The notes under the pieces: generated by a model
What the model was told of the DNA's origin: nothing
The model's input: the letters and a program-made list of their open reading frames with translations, nothing else
Database searches by the model: none
Made by a program: the position numbers and the translations under genes
Shown: positions 25,059 through 35,569 of the stretch, in pieces
Layout: each line of letters opens with the position of its first letter
How positions within the stretch are numbered: the stretch's first letter is position 1
Assembly: GCA_033977485.1 (NCBI GenBank)
Contig: CM066994.1
Span: 9,860,001-9,924,000 of the forward strand
Direction of reading: 5' to 3'
DNA length: 64,000 nucleotides
Origin: Hydrangea macrophylla
Lineage: Eukaryota; Streptophyta; Magnoliopsida; Cornales; Hydrangeaceae

Positions 25059-25178
25059 ACCGGCACCGAAAATGCCGAAAAATCAAGGCCATGCATTTCA
25101 GTGGACCCCATACACTTTTGTGTGGGGGCCACCGAAATAAATGGCCACGATTTTTTGGTGCACAAATTCTGTGCACAT
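25059..25178. mobile_element. Fold-back MITE-like hairpin
   Basis: Arms of about 58 bases pair imperfectly around a TTTT loop at 25116-25119: GGCCATGCATTTCAGTGGAC pairs with the complement in GGGCCACCGAAATAAATGGC. No target duplication was identified. Confidence 0.45.
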
Positions 25179-27160
25179 TTTCAGTCACCCAAGCATTATT
25201 CTTTTGTTTTAGAAACTGGGAAAAACAGTTGGATAAGGGGAAAAAATTGAAAACTGTTTCAGGAAAATAGTTGGGTTTTGGAAAAAGAAAAACATAGATA
25301 AATTTGTTAGCTTAATTTAATTCATTGACTATGCTTCGTCATTTACCTAAGAGGACATTAATTCTCTTAGTAAGTGAAACCTAATTAAAGGTCTATGCAC
25401 TTATTTCTAAGTTTTAAAATTCACAAGCAGGTTGGTTAATATTTTGATTATAGAAGTAGTATAAAATATGCTTATTTGTAGCTTTAGTCAATTTCTTGTT
25501 TGGTTTTGAGTAACCTAACAGACTTATATATGCTTTAGTCTAGATCAAATCCAAATTTAGATAGCTTTATAAAGAAATATTAGTTGTGTTTTTCTTACCT
25601 TACTTGTTTAAGTTTTATACTATATCGCTCTGATGTTACTTCATGGGTTTTGTTTTCTTTTAATAAATAAGAAAAAGGAAAAAGCAAAAAGCAAAAGAGG
25701 ATATGGTGAATATCTTTAAGTAGTCTGTTTATTAGGCTAATACACTTAATGAGACTTACTGCTAATGAAAATATCAACATTACAATTAGAGTATGCACTG
25801 TAAACTTGATTTGAGAAGATCTTATGTAGACCGTAAATTATTTTCAAGATGTTTCTTGAGGGGCTTTTACTTCTTGGTTATCTTTGTTAATTTTCTGATG
25901 TAAATGTGTAATCCAGCTTTCATATAATATATTGTGATCAGTTTTGACATCATATCACTTATTCATGATTATGCCAATAGTTAAGGAATCTTGGGGCTTT
26001 GTGATTGTGTTGCATATCATTATTTATTTATGAAGCATACGTTTTTCCATCATGTTAAAAGTACAAATCTAAATTACTATGTTGCCTAAGAATCTTGGTG
26101 CTTTGTTACTCACAATTTCCAGAGTTCGAGAATTTATTTGGACTCCCGTTATTTCCAATTGAGTATATTGTTATGAATCGGATTTCTATCTCTCTCTTGG
26201 TTCCGTGGATATGGATATATTATTCAATGGATTTCTAATAAGAAAGCATGAAGCCGGGACTTATTATTGGAGAGCACAAATTGGATCCAATTATATATTT
26301 TTGGTTATCTTGCGATGTTATTCTGGAGTAGTGGAGTTATTTGTATATGTATTTTATTATGCCGAACTTATTTTGGAGTAGCGTCAGGTTCATCTATTTA
26401 TTTTCTAGAGCATCGCATAAATTGTAGGGGTTTATCCACTTAATTTGTAAAATAAAGGTCTACGCTGAGGGGTATGATCATTTGATAAAGAGCTCTTTTT
26501 AGGACTAGCGCTGAGGCTAGATCTCAATATAATGTAAATAATATATACATAAACTAAGGATTAGCGCTGAGCCTAGCTCCATAAATGTCGATGGGGATGC
26601 GCTAAGCCTGATTGGGAACCCCATGAAGGAGGTTCAATGTGGTAAAAATAATTCATACTGCATGACTTGTATTCCAGCACTTTATATGAGGAGATAATGA
26701 TCCAAAATTCTCCTGCTCATCCCTAAGGCAAGTGTTGTGTTTTATAATGATGTTTAGGAAGGGATTACCCTGAATGAGCCCAAGGCAGGAACTCCTGCAG
26801 GTATAGGTCACATATACCTTGGAGGACTCACCTAAGTTGGAACCGTCGTGAGGTCGTGATCGTGGGGATTGGGCTATCCTCTAAAACTCCCATGACAACC
26901 AGGATAGTGCGCATAGCCATAAATAGCACAAACCCGAATCATGAGTCTTACATCGATACTATGTTTGTGACTTGTTGAAGTCTAGCTCAAAAGGTCTAGT
27001 TCAAGGTGTAGTCCACTATGATCCTTTCAGATAGAGAGTTAATATTAAGTGAGGTTCAAGTCCGAAAGACACCTATACCCATTGCATAGTATTATGTTGC
27101 CCTAATTTTCTATATCCATATGTGTGGTTTATGTATTTTTAATTATCATCTATTCTTATT
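25179..27160. other. Internal region of the large LTR element, no gene recognised
   Basis: No frame longer than about 70 codons looks coding. Four copies of GCGCTGAGGCTAG-like sequence occur at 26463-26615. This may be the surviving original 3' internal part of the large element. Confidence 0.4.
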
Positions 27161-27161
27161 A

Positions 27162-27173
27162 AACGTGGGGGAT
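27162..27173 (+). promoter_or_regulatory. Candidate polypurine tract
   Basis: CGTGGGGGATTG-type sequence immediately upstream of the right LTR of the large element, like the tract before copia 3' LTRs. Confidence 0.5.
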
Positions 27174-27824
27174 TGTTGTGAATTTTAATAAAAGTAGATT
27201 AATACAACCATAAATTTTGTTGGATGATTAATACAAGTTTATGGGTCCTTAATTAATTATCCTTTTATGAACTTGTGGTTACAAATGTTTATGCAATATT
27301 ATTGTGTCATTATATTCATATTGGTAGCATAACTCTCATAACGACTAGCTTGGGACATTATAAATATTGTGTGCACACAATGAATTCTATGTTGTATGTA
27401 GAGAATAATCCAAAGAGAGTTCTATACATTAGTAGTCTCAGTCCCTACGATACTATTATCATATTGTCATATTTTACATTTTATGATTTTGGGCAATTCG
27501 ATACAAGACTCTGACTCTCCGCCTTCTGAGGACGTGCCCTACGGATGGCATTAGCTGTGAGCTTTATAGGTTGTATTTTGGAGTCGTCAGTGACCGACAG
27601 TACCCGCACGTGGGGAGGTACTACGGCTTTAGGTCGGCGCCTATGCGTGCGTCTCATCAACTCACAGCTACATTTTCTCCCTCTACTATATTGGATTTTT
27701 TATTAGTTGTTTATTATCTTAATATGTACTATATCGATTCATATTGGAGTATTGTTTATATGAATTTTATTTTATTTCATCAATCAAATGAATTATTTCG
27801 TAAAAATCAAAATATTTTTCAACA
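27174..27824 (+). repeat. 3' LTR of the large element (651 bp)
   Basis: TGTTGTGAATTTTAAT to TTTTTCAACA, followed by CTTCC. It is the uninterrupted counterpart of 5638-8246. Confidence 0.75.
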
Positions 27825-28128
27825 CTTCCTACTCAGGAGAGAAGGATTGACGCCAAAAAGTCTTGGCATCAAAATTTAACTTTGATAAATAAGTTGAAAA
27901 TCACTTGAATGTCGTACCAATAATATTTAATTACGTTTGTCATGTGAAAAACTTCTAATTGTAAGGTTACTAAGGTATATTTTAGGATAGTAATGATTCA
28001 AATCACTTCTATTTTTCACATTATTCCCAAAGCCCAAGAACTCAAATACCGAATCCTCTAGATATGAAAAAGTCTGGTTTCAGTAAAGATGTTTATGTTT
28101 GTGTCACTACACCATATGGCCTCATTAC

Positions 28129-28475
28129 CAACGGATATTTCCGTTGGAAAAAACATTACTAACGGATATATCCGTTAGTATTTTAGCGTTAGTAATATTA
28201 CTAACGGATTTACTAACGGATATATCCGTTAGTAAAATTAATTTTACTAACGGATATATCCGTTAGTAAATCCGTTAGTAAATCAAAAGATTTCTAACGG
28301 ATACATCCGTTAGAAAGCTACTTACTAACGGTTAGTTTTCCAACTATTTTAGAAGATTTATATTGAATTCTAACGCTTTTATCAACTATTACTAACGGAT
28401 ATATCCGTTAGTAATTTTCAAGGAAAAACAAAAAAAATACTAACGGATTTCCTAACGGGTATATCCGTTAGAAAT
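28129..28475. repeat. Left subterminal palindrome array of the CACTA element
   Basis: Perfect copies of CTAACGGATATATCCGTTAG at 28159-28178, 28213-28232, 28247-28266 and near 28393. One-base variants lie near 28302 and 28451, with a paired variant CCAACGG...CCGTTGG at 28129. Half-sites fill the gaps. Confidence 0.92.
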
Positions 28476-29778
28476 ATGTAAAAATTAAAAAATATATATT
28501 GATTTATATGCTTCCCAATTTTTATTTGCACCTAAATAACAAGCATAAATAATCCATACCAAATACAAAAATTACAAGCTCAATCTGCACCTAATACAAC
28601 AAAAATAACTCAGAGAAATCATAAGAAGTCCAGTCATAGATAACCTACAATATCATTGCTATGAATCATAAAAATAAATTATCAATATATGTAATAATAC
28701 AAACATATACTTTACACTAATTCTCTATGAATCCTATAAATAAAACATTAACATATAAATAACAAGTATGTACTTTACACTCCCGCCCTCTGACTACACT
28801 CTATCCCTTTGATATAGCAAATTGAAACCAAGGTTCACATGATTCTGCAATTCCGATCTCTCATATCATATCATATCATATCCTGCATAGATAAGAGTAA
28901 ACACAATCTTTCAATGACAAGAAAGAAGACGAATAACAAGCTGAAAACCACTTATTCAACCCAAGCTTCGAGTAAAATGCAATCTACTCAAAGCTTTTTT
29001 TTACCCGTAGAAGCAACACATATCGCAATTGTAATCCGTATTGTTCCATCCTCAATAAGAAAAAGTTTCATGAGGTGCTTATCATAGGTTGGTGATGGTG
29101 AAAAAAAGGGAGGATCAAGTAGAAGTTCCAATTGACATAGCACACGTGAAGAAGCACAACAATGGTAAACCTATTTGAAAATTCCTATTTTGTGAGTCAC
29201 ATCACTACCTTTTTCCTTGAGTTACGATTTCATTTTAAAATTTTTAATTTAGAGTGTTATTTGATCATAGAAAAAGGGGTACTATTTTAAGGGCTGGTAC
29301 TATTTTAAGGGCTGGTTATTTTCAGATAATGAGTTTGTTGGCTGTTCCTATGCTAATCAATAACAAATGCAGCAAACATGGAAATCATGAATTTACTAGA
29401 GGCAACATCCTAGGTAACCATAGTATGGTGATAACTACAGCTTAAATCCAGGAAAAGCAAAGACGAAATCTTAGACAAGACATCAGTCAGTGTGAGTTAA
29501 ATATACTTCAGGAGGTCCACAAAAAGATAAATATCCCAATTATTTTGCATGCACTTGATGTGTATATATTATTTGTAGAAGAGAATGGGAAGGTAAGATT
29601 CATGTACAACAACTGCCAACCTCATTTAGTGGGGTAGATTTTACATAGTTATAAAGTTCACCAATTCCAATAGCCATGGTAATTACCCAATGAAGCATAT
29701 TCCATTTTCATATAAGCCCATGAATATATCTAGAAATATATATCTATGGCAGTTTTTATACCAGAAAGATGAACTTAC

Positions 29779-29874
29779 CCCACGCTGGATTCAAGGAAGA
29801 GTCTTGCCTATATCGAGATAACCTTCTGAAGTGAATGCAGCATGCCATTTTCGCGCACTCAGAGTTCTTCCAGC
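29779..29874 (-). pseudogene. Captured TBC (RabGAP) exon fragment with a stop codon
   Basis: On the minus strand, between TTATTCAG and GTAAGTTC splice-like borders, 32 codons read AGRTLSARKWHAAFTSEG, then YLDIGKTL, P, stop, IQRG. This strongly resembles the segment just before the TBC domain of plant Ypt/RabGAP proteins (typically AGRTLSARRWHAAF...RIQRGG). TGA replaces the expected Arg codon before IQRG. The exon borders look intact, so the piece was probably taken up as genomic DNA inside the CACTA element. No further TBC exons were found nearby. Confidence 0.62.
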
Positions 29875-32137
29875 CTGAATAAGCATATAAAAAATAAATA
29901 AAATAAACAAAAAAGAATGAAAAAATAAAGTAAGCTCAAGTGAAATCATTAGACAGCATAGTATCTTGGGATATATATAGATCTATACACACACACACAC
30001 ATACACAAGCATAATATTTAGTGGCTAGCTTATTCCGCTGATATATGATGCAGGTTATCAACTTATCATGAGCAATGCAATACTTGGTTCAAAAGTTTTG
30101 TTCACCTTCTTGTATATCGTCTCTGTGTTTCCTTCAAAGAAAGAAAGACGAAGATAGAGTCTAAATTGACCAAGTGAAAGTTGCACCACCTTAGCATACT
30201 CAAGGTAGTTGACTTGACCCAGAATTGCTCTCTGTGGCAACCCTTCCTCATAGGTAAATCTACCATTCAAATTAACTAAGTCAAATGAGTAACTCTAGCT
30301 CTCTGCAGTGTTTGGAGGGTAAACTATAGAAATTTTATTGAGAGGGACTGTAAAGATCCGTTACGTTATCTGCACTTGATGCAATTGACAATCTGCCTGA
30401 ACTCTGCCAAGTCTTCTACTTCAGGCAGACATGAATTATTTGGTCAGTTTCTTTGGATATCACAATCTTTCTATCTAGTTTCACAGAACTGGAGGTGATA
30501 AACATAAAGTAATCTGGGTTGTGCTTTTCTGCCCACCATGTAAAACACCTTCAGTGTGAGGTCGTAAAAATCTCGAAAACAGAACTTTAATTCGAGGAAA
30601 AAGTCTAACCGGGTATTAGAAACACCTTTTAAGGTAATTTCCAGAAAAGTGTATTGCTCAGTGTATCTCATGCTGTAATATTGCAGTGTATCTCCAGTTT
30701 AGGCAGTTGAACTTTTTGTTTTTACAGGTAATTTCCAAGGGTTTCTCGAACAACCATATAAAAGTTTACTAACATTGTACGGCAATCAAAATTTAGGTGA
30801 TATTGCCAGAAAACTCCAGGGTAGTGAGCTATGGTTCAATGCCTACAAACTTAGAGAACGAAAAGGGAAAGGAAAGAAAACTATTTCCCTAAAGTTTTCC
30901 TCTATTAGGATCTAAATTTTTTAAAAATATAATAGGAACTCAAGATAAAAGGAAGTGAAGTGAGTCACAAAAGTCATAAATGTTCACTTATTTTTCGTCT
31001 TATTTTCTTCAGCTTCTAATTTTCATCGACAATTTCCATATTAATTAAACAAAAAAAAAGTGTATTGCTCAGTGTTTCTTTTCCTTCAATCAATTCCGTG
31101 AACCAAACAGGGCCTATAGTCTTTCCCTTACTTATGTTACTTGCAGGGCATTCCGCATTCTTCAGGCTTCTCCATTCCAACGATGGGTAAGAGTTCAAAT
31201 TAGGCATATAACAATAGGCCAAGTCAAATTAGTTAAGAGTCCAAATCATTGGAAATAAGTTGAGTCTTTATGCAACTGAGTCCCATATAAGATAATGTCA
31301 TAATGATGAACAACATGATATCAAGAGTGAGATCCACACTATTTAACAAGTCTAAAACAAGACAATCTAATTCTCATATTGTAGGTTTTGGAAAGCTACA
31401 TGTCAACAATAATAAATAATCTTCAATCACAGATTTTTTTTTTTTTTGGCTACATATCAAAACAAGTGGATAGTGACATATTTGTTCTTATTTAATCCCA
31501 ACCACACATTTCTCTCATCTAAATCTATATTTATATCTGTTAAGAACACAATGGAAGCTTCCCAAGTCAGAAAGTTTTCATTACTTTTCAAACAAATTGA
31601 GATGCCCAAACCTCAAAATAAAGAAAGAGAAGAAAAAACACAAAATAAGAGAGTTAAACACCTAAAATTGTAAAAATTAACCCAACTAGTTTTTTTCACA
31701 ACTGAACTGACCCTTGACACAAAGCAAACCATCAAGCATGAAGTAATTAATGTTTTTCCAACTATTCTAGTTCCAACTGTAAGCTTGTAATAAGTTAAAA
31801 CCCATCAGCTTGATTCAATTAACCAAACTACTCTCATCTTCTAACGTACATGTTTAGATCCAAGGAGGTTTCAGCTTCATTCAAAACAATCTTTCGGCTT
31901 CGTTGATTCCATACTCGAATTAACATTAGAAAAATAATTTATAAAAAAAGGAAGAAAAAAGAAAATCAGAACCTACAAAGTCCATGAATGAACCACTGTT
32001 ACAGTCTTACTAAACAAAAAATTTAATGAAAAGAAAAAATTAAGGCAAAGGGAAGAAGGGGACTAGGGCATGAATCAATCAATCAATCAATGCAATGAAG
32101 ATATTGAGAAGAAAGCAATTAGATTTAGGGCTTTTAC

Positions 32138-32191
32138 CTTTGAGAAGTCTGAGAGACGAGATCGTTGTGTCCATGGTGCTCCGGTTGTCAT
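32138..32191 (-). other. Possible captured first exon
   Basis: Minus strand: an ATG at 32191 opens 18 codons (MTTGAPWTQRSRLSDFSK) ending AAAG before GTAAAAG, a good donor site. The phase fits the RabGAP-like exon at 29779-29874. I do not recognise the peptide; it could be chance. Confidence 0.3.
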
Positions 32192-32279
32192 AAGTGAGGG
32201 GATGTGAAGTGCAACGCAGCAAAGGGAGGTTGTCCGTTGTTGCGAGGGCCTGAGAGTCTCAGAGTGTGAATGTCTGATT

Positions 32280-32520
32280 AGAATTTTTTAGACAGAGAAA
32301 GAATATATATATATGTGTGTGTGTATATATATATATAGAGAGAGAGAAGCTGACTGAGAGAGAGAACACCGAGAAAGAGAGTTCCCGGCGGTGGTAGACG
32401 GCAAAGGCCATGTTTGTGTGTGTATTTGTACGCCCAGATCTAGTGTGTGTGCCCAGATCTGATGTGTGTGTGTACGTGTGTGTGTGTGTGTGAGAGTCAG
32501 AGAGAGAGAGAGAGAAAGAA
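32280..32520. repeat. Microsatellites inside the CACTA element
   Basis: (TA)n/(GT)n/(GA)n at 32310-32350 and (GT)n then (GA)n at 32463-32516. Confidence 0.85.
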
Positions 32521-32758
32521 CCAGTTGAGACAGAGAAGGAGAGGGCGACGGTGGAGTGGCAATGGACCGACGAGGAGCAACGATGAGGGGCGACGGGCCG
32601 GCGGGGGCGACGGACCAGATCTCCTCTCTCTCTCTCTCTTGCCTCTTCTCTCGATCTGTCTTTGTTCTTTTATTTTTCTCTTTTCTTGTTTTTTGTGTAA
32701 GGCATATTAAGATGTCTTTTCTTTTTTATTTATTTACTTTTTATTTTGATAAAAAGAG

Positions 32759-32925
32759 TTCTAACGGATATATCCGTTAGTATTATTTTTCAAACCGTTA
32801 AAAAAATATAAATCTATATGAAGCTTCATTACTAACGGATTTTTCTCTCTTCTAACGGATATATCCGTTAGAAATTAGTAACGGATATATCCGTTAGAAA
32901 GCTTAAAACATGTCCGTTAGAAATT
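32759..32925. repeat. Right subterminal palindrome array of the CACTA element
   Basis: Copies of CTAACGGATATATCCGTTAG near 32761 and 32852, a copy lacking its first base near 32879, and half-sites up to the terminal repeat. Confidence 0.9.
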
Positions 32926-33164
32926 GGTCTATATGGTGTAGTGTGTGCTTCACAGTTTTTAAACTTATTTTTTTATTTTTTTAAATTATTTCTTTTTTAA
33001 ATTGATTTTTAAAATTTGCTCCTTTTCTGTGAAACGCACATGATCAATGGGACATAAAGAAATTTATTGAGTTCTGGCCATATAGAAATATGGGGATTTT
33101 CAAACCTAGAAGCAAAAGAACGTGAAAACGTACTATTGTTGCAATTCATATCTTTTGTCTTGTC

Positions 33165-33328
33165 GAGTAAATTTTTGGGCACAAACAAATTTTATAAATA
33201 CAATTACAAATATTATAATGTGTCTATTTCTCTTTTTATGGGGTCCACTGACACTGTGGGGTTCACAGAGGCGAGAGATACACATTGTGATGTTTGTGAG
33301 AGATTTGTTTGTGCCCCAAGACTTACTC
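33165..33328. mobile_element. Mutator-type MITE, GAGTAA family
   Basis: Ends GAGTAAATTTTTGGGCAC and the complement of GAGTAAGTCTTGGGGCAC. The middle holds GGTCCACTGACACTGTGGGG, related to the MITE at 44741-44925. Target duplication is not clean. Confidence 0.65.
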
Positions 33329-33848
33329 TTGTCATAATACATCTACAATGTCGCTGAAATTTACAGTTTATGGACCAAAACACAAAAAACTTATTAATTT
33401 GAGGGCATTTTACTCTAAAGACTCGTTTGGCAAGCCAGATAAAACTGTCGGATTGGACATGATAAGGTAGAATTGGACTCGATTAGTAATCAAGCAGTTA
33501 TGTTGTCCTGTGTTTGAAATGTGCCGGATAAAACTGTCGGATAAACTATCTTTATCCTAATCCTGTGTTTGGTCGTACAGGGATATACGTTCTGGATAAT
33601 AACTAAATTATTGCTTTATTTAAAAAAAAAGATGTGAAAAAAAAAAGCAACTGGAAAAAAAGAGATCTAAAAGGAAAAAGAAAAAAAAGAAGTCAAATCT
33701 GGGTTAAAAATCTGGGACAAAAAAGGGAAGCAAATCTAGGAAAAAAAGATTTAAAAAAAAAAAAAAGCAAATCTAAAACAAAAATGATAGGCATACACAC
33801 CAAACGACACACTAAACGACCCATCCGCTTCAAATGTATGTACCCTGT

Positions 33849-35363
33849 TGTAGGAAAAACAGGTTTAAAATTAAATCTAAACGCGCAGCGGAAAACAAAG
33901 TTCAAAACTTTTATTGGTAGCCTTGGATCTACTACTTATTAACTCCATAGATGCGCATAACAAGATGGAGAAGATTCTATACCTTAGGTCTTGAACCCAA
34001 TTCTGATTTTTGTCCTTCTCCTTGTGTGTGCAGCAGCAACCTCTAGGAAATCTTCACCCTTATGTCTCCTCGAATGCTCCCAGAGTGGCTAGGGTTGGTG
34101 GGAACCCTAATAGTGAGAATATGGAAGGTTTGGGAACTCTAAACAGGTTCTGCAGCAACTGGTACGTTAAAAACGATGATCTTTTATTTCTGGACGAAGC
34201 TGCCCTATTTATAGATTCCCAGAACCGACCTTACTTTCAATCGATCGAAGTGACTTCGATCGATCGAACTGTCGATCGATCGAACCTCGTTCGATCGATC
34301 GAACCTGTCTAGACTTCAATCGATCGAAACAACTTCGATCGATCGAACCAGTCTTGACAGCATTCTCATTTGCCTTTCCAAGCATTCTGGCGGAGCTAAG
34401 AGTGGGACCTCCTAGGTTCTTAATTACTGGCTCCGATTAATTATTATTCCATCTAGTCAGTACTCTTGACTAAGGAATCAATAATTAATCAATTATCATT
34501 AATGCCACTATAAAATGATAATTGCACTCCAGTGCATAAGAACATAATCACACATACATAAGTGATTACTAGACTTGTATAATATGATACGCATGTCCCT
34601 CTACCAGGCAGTATTCGTATCTATCATTGGGATGTATGTCTTAAGATACTGTCGACCCAATAGATAGTACATCTTATATTCCTCAAGTATCATTCACTAC
34701 TCTTGGATTACTAAACATGTCAACAATAACACTTTGTTGACAAGGCTGGCCAGCTCTCAGTAATCACTCCTAGTGACATTCTCGAGGGAATACTTACTCT
34801 TCGTTTTATTGAAGAGGGTAGAATTCCATCTTGACAATATATGTTCCCAACGTTGCATACTTGATTTACCCAAGATACCCAGGTGTTGATCTTGCAAGAC
34901 CTCACTGATTGGTAAGTCAAAGCAACCAAGCATACAACTTGCGTCCATAACTGTCTCAGGATTAAGGACATGTATCCCTATACAAGTTTTGAGTTCCTAT
35001 TGACGGTGACAGCGTTTAGGTGTCAATAGGTTTAACTCAGGTCCGTCAATGCACCGAGTGCACTAGCATATTAACCAAGAGTCAAAGACTCTTATGAATG
35101 AGATTCATCATTCTACCCCGTAGACGTTAATCATGCTACAGTGTATACCTGATAAGTTATCCAGACTTATCATCCACTGTGACTTATTTGAAATAACAAG
35201 GATTTGTGATTCATATCTCACATGTGTAATCACATACACAAATGAACCACATACAATGTTGTTTAAGGATTCCAGTCTAATATTCATCTCATGAACTAAC
35301 ATGCATAAATACATTATGATTTTCCATTGTCCAACTAACTGGTTTGAGGGCATATTCCCAACA
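33849..35363 (-). repeat. Solo copia LTR, minus orientation (1,515 bp)
   Basis: Minus strand begins TGTTGGGAATATGCCC (35363) and ends TTTTTCCTACA (33849). Perfect CCTGT duplications at 33844-33848 and 35364-35368. Related to the solo LTR at 12960-14498 with the same layout: palindrome cluster then TATA box (CTATAAATA, minus, about 34205-34214). Confidence 0.9.
34237..34350. repeat. Cluster of TCGATCGATCGA palindromes upstream of the LTR TATA box
   Basis: Six copies in 114 bases, several as inverted pairs around GTGACTTCGATCG or CTGTCTAGAC spacers. The cluster ends about 23 bases from the TATA box. Confidence 0.85.
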
Positions 35364-35497
35364 CCTGTGTTGTGTAATTAATACACAGAAAAGTGTGAAA
35401 AATTCAAACAGTACAAGGTAAATGTATTTAAAGCACAGTGTGTCATTTGGTGTGTCATTTTGTGTGTATCCCTATCATTGTTGAATCTAAAAAGAAG

Positions 35498-35535
<38 letters not shown>

Positions 35536-35549
35536 GGGGGGGGGGGGGG
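35498..35549. repeat. A30-G22 homopolymer junction
   Basis: Thirty A followed directly by twenty-two G. Exact lengths may be affected by sequencing. Confidence 0.8.
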
Positions 35550-35569
35550 TGATTTACCAAAAAGGATAT

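Larger units (their letters stand above)
5633..27829 (+). mobile_element. Very large nested LTR element bounded by CTTCC duplications
   Basis: Two related LTR copies in the same orientation (5638-8246, interrupted, and 27174-27824) are flanked outside by the same 5 bases, CTTCC at 5633-5637 and 27825-27829. A purine-rich CGTGGGGGATTG directly precedes the right copy, like a polypurine tract. No original gag or pol was found between them and no clear primer-binding site follows the left LTR. This looks like a coding-deficient large derivative filled by later insertions. Alternative: two separate solo LTRs that share flanks by chance. Confidence 0.65.
28105..32943. mobile_element. Non-autonomous CACTA transposon (4,839 bp)
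   Basis: Terminal repeats CACTACACCATAT on both ends (13 of 13) and a 3-bp duplication TGT (28102-28104, 32944-32946) define a CACTA element. Both ends carry arrays of a 20-bp palindrome, likely transposase-binding sites as known for CACTA subterminal repeats. No transposase frame was found, so it would depend on a partner. A host exon-like piece lies inside. Confidence 0.92.

Noticed and set aside
28129..28475. CRISPR or tandem satellite
   Set aside because: The repeats are bounded by CACTA terminal repeats and recur at the other end, as expected for subterminal repeats.
30058..30270. 70-codon frame in the CACTA interior as a captured gene
   Set aside because: No recognisable family motif or splice context; chance frame is more likely.
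30830..31120. Tourist-like end (complement of GGCCCTGTTTGGTTCACGG)
   Set aside because: Only the right end is convincing; no partner end or TAA/TTA duplication.
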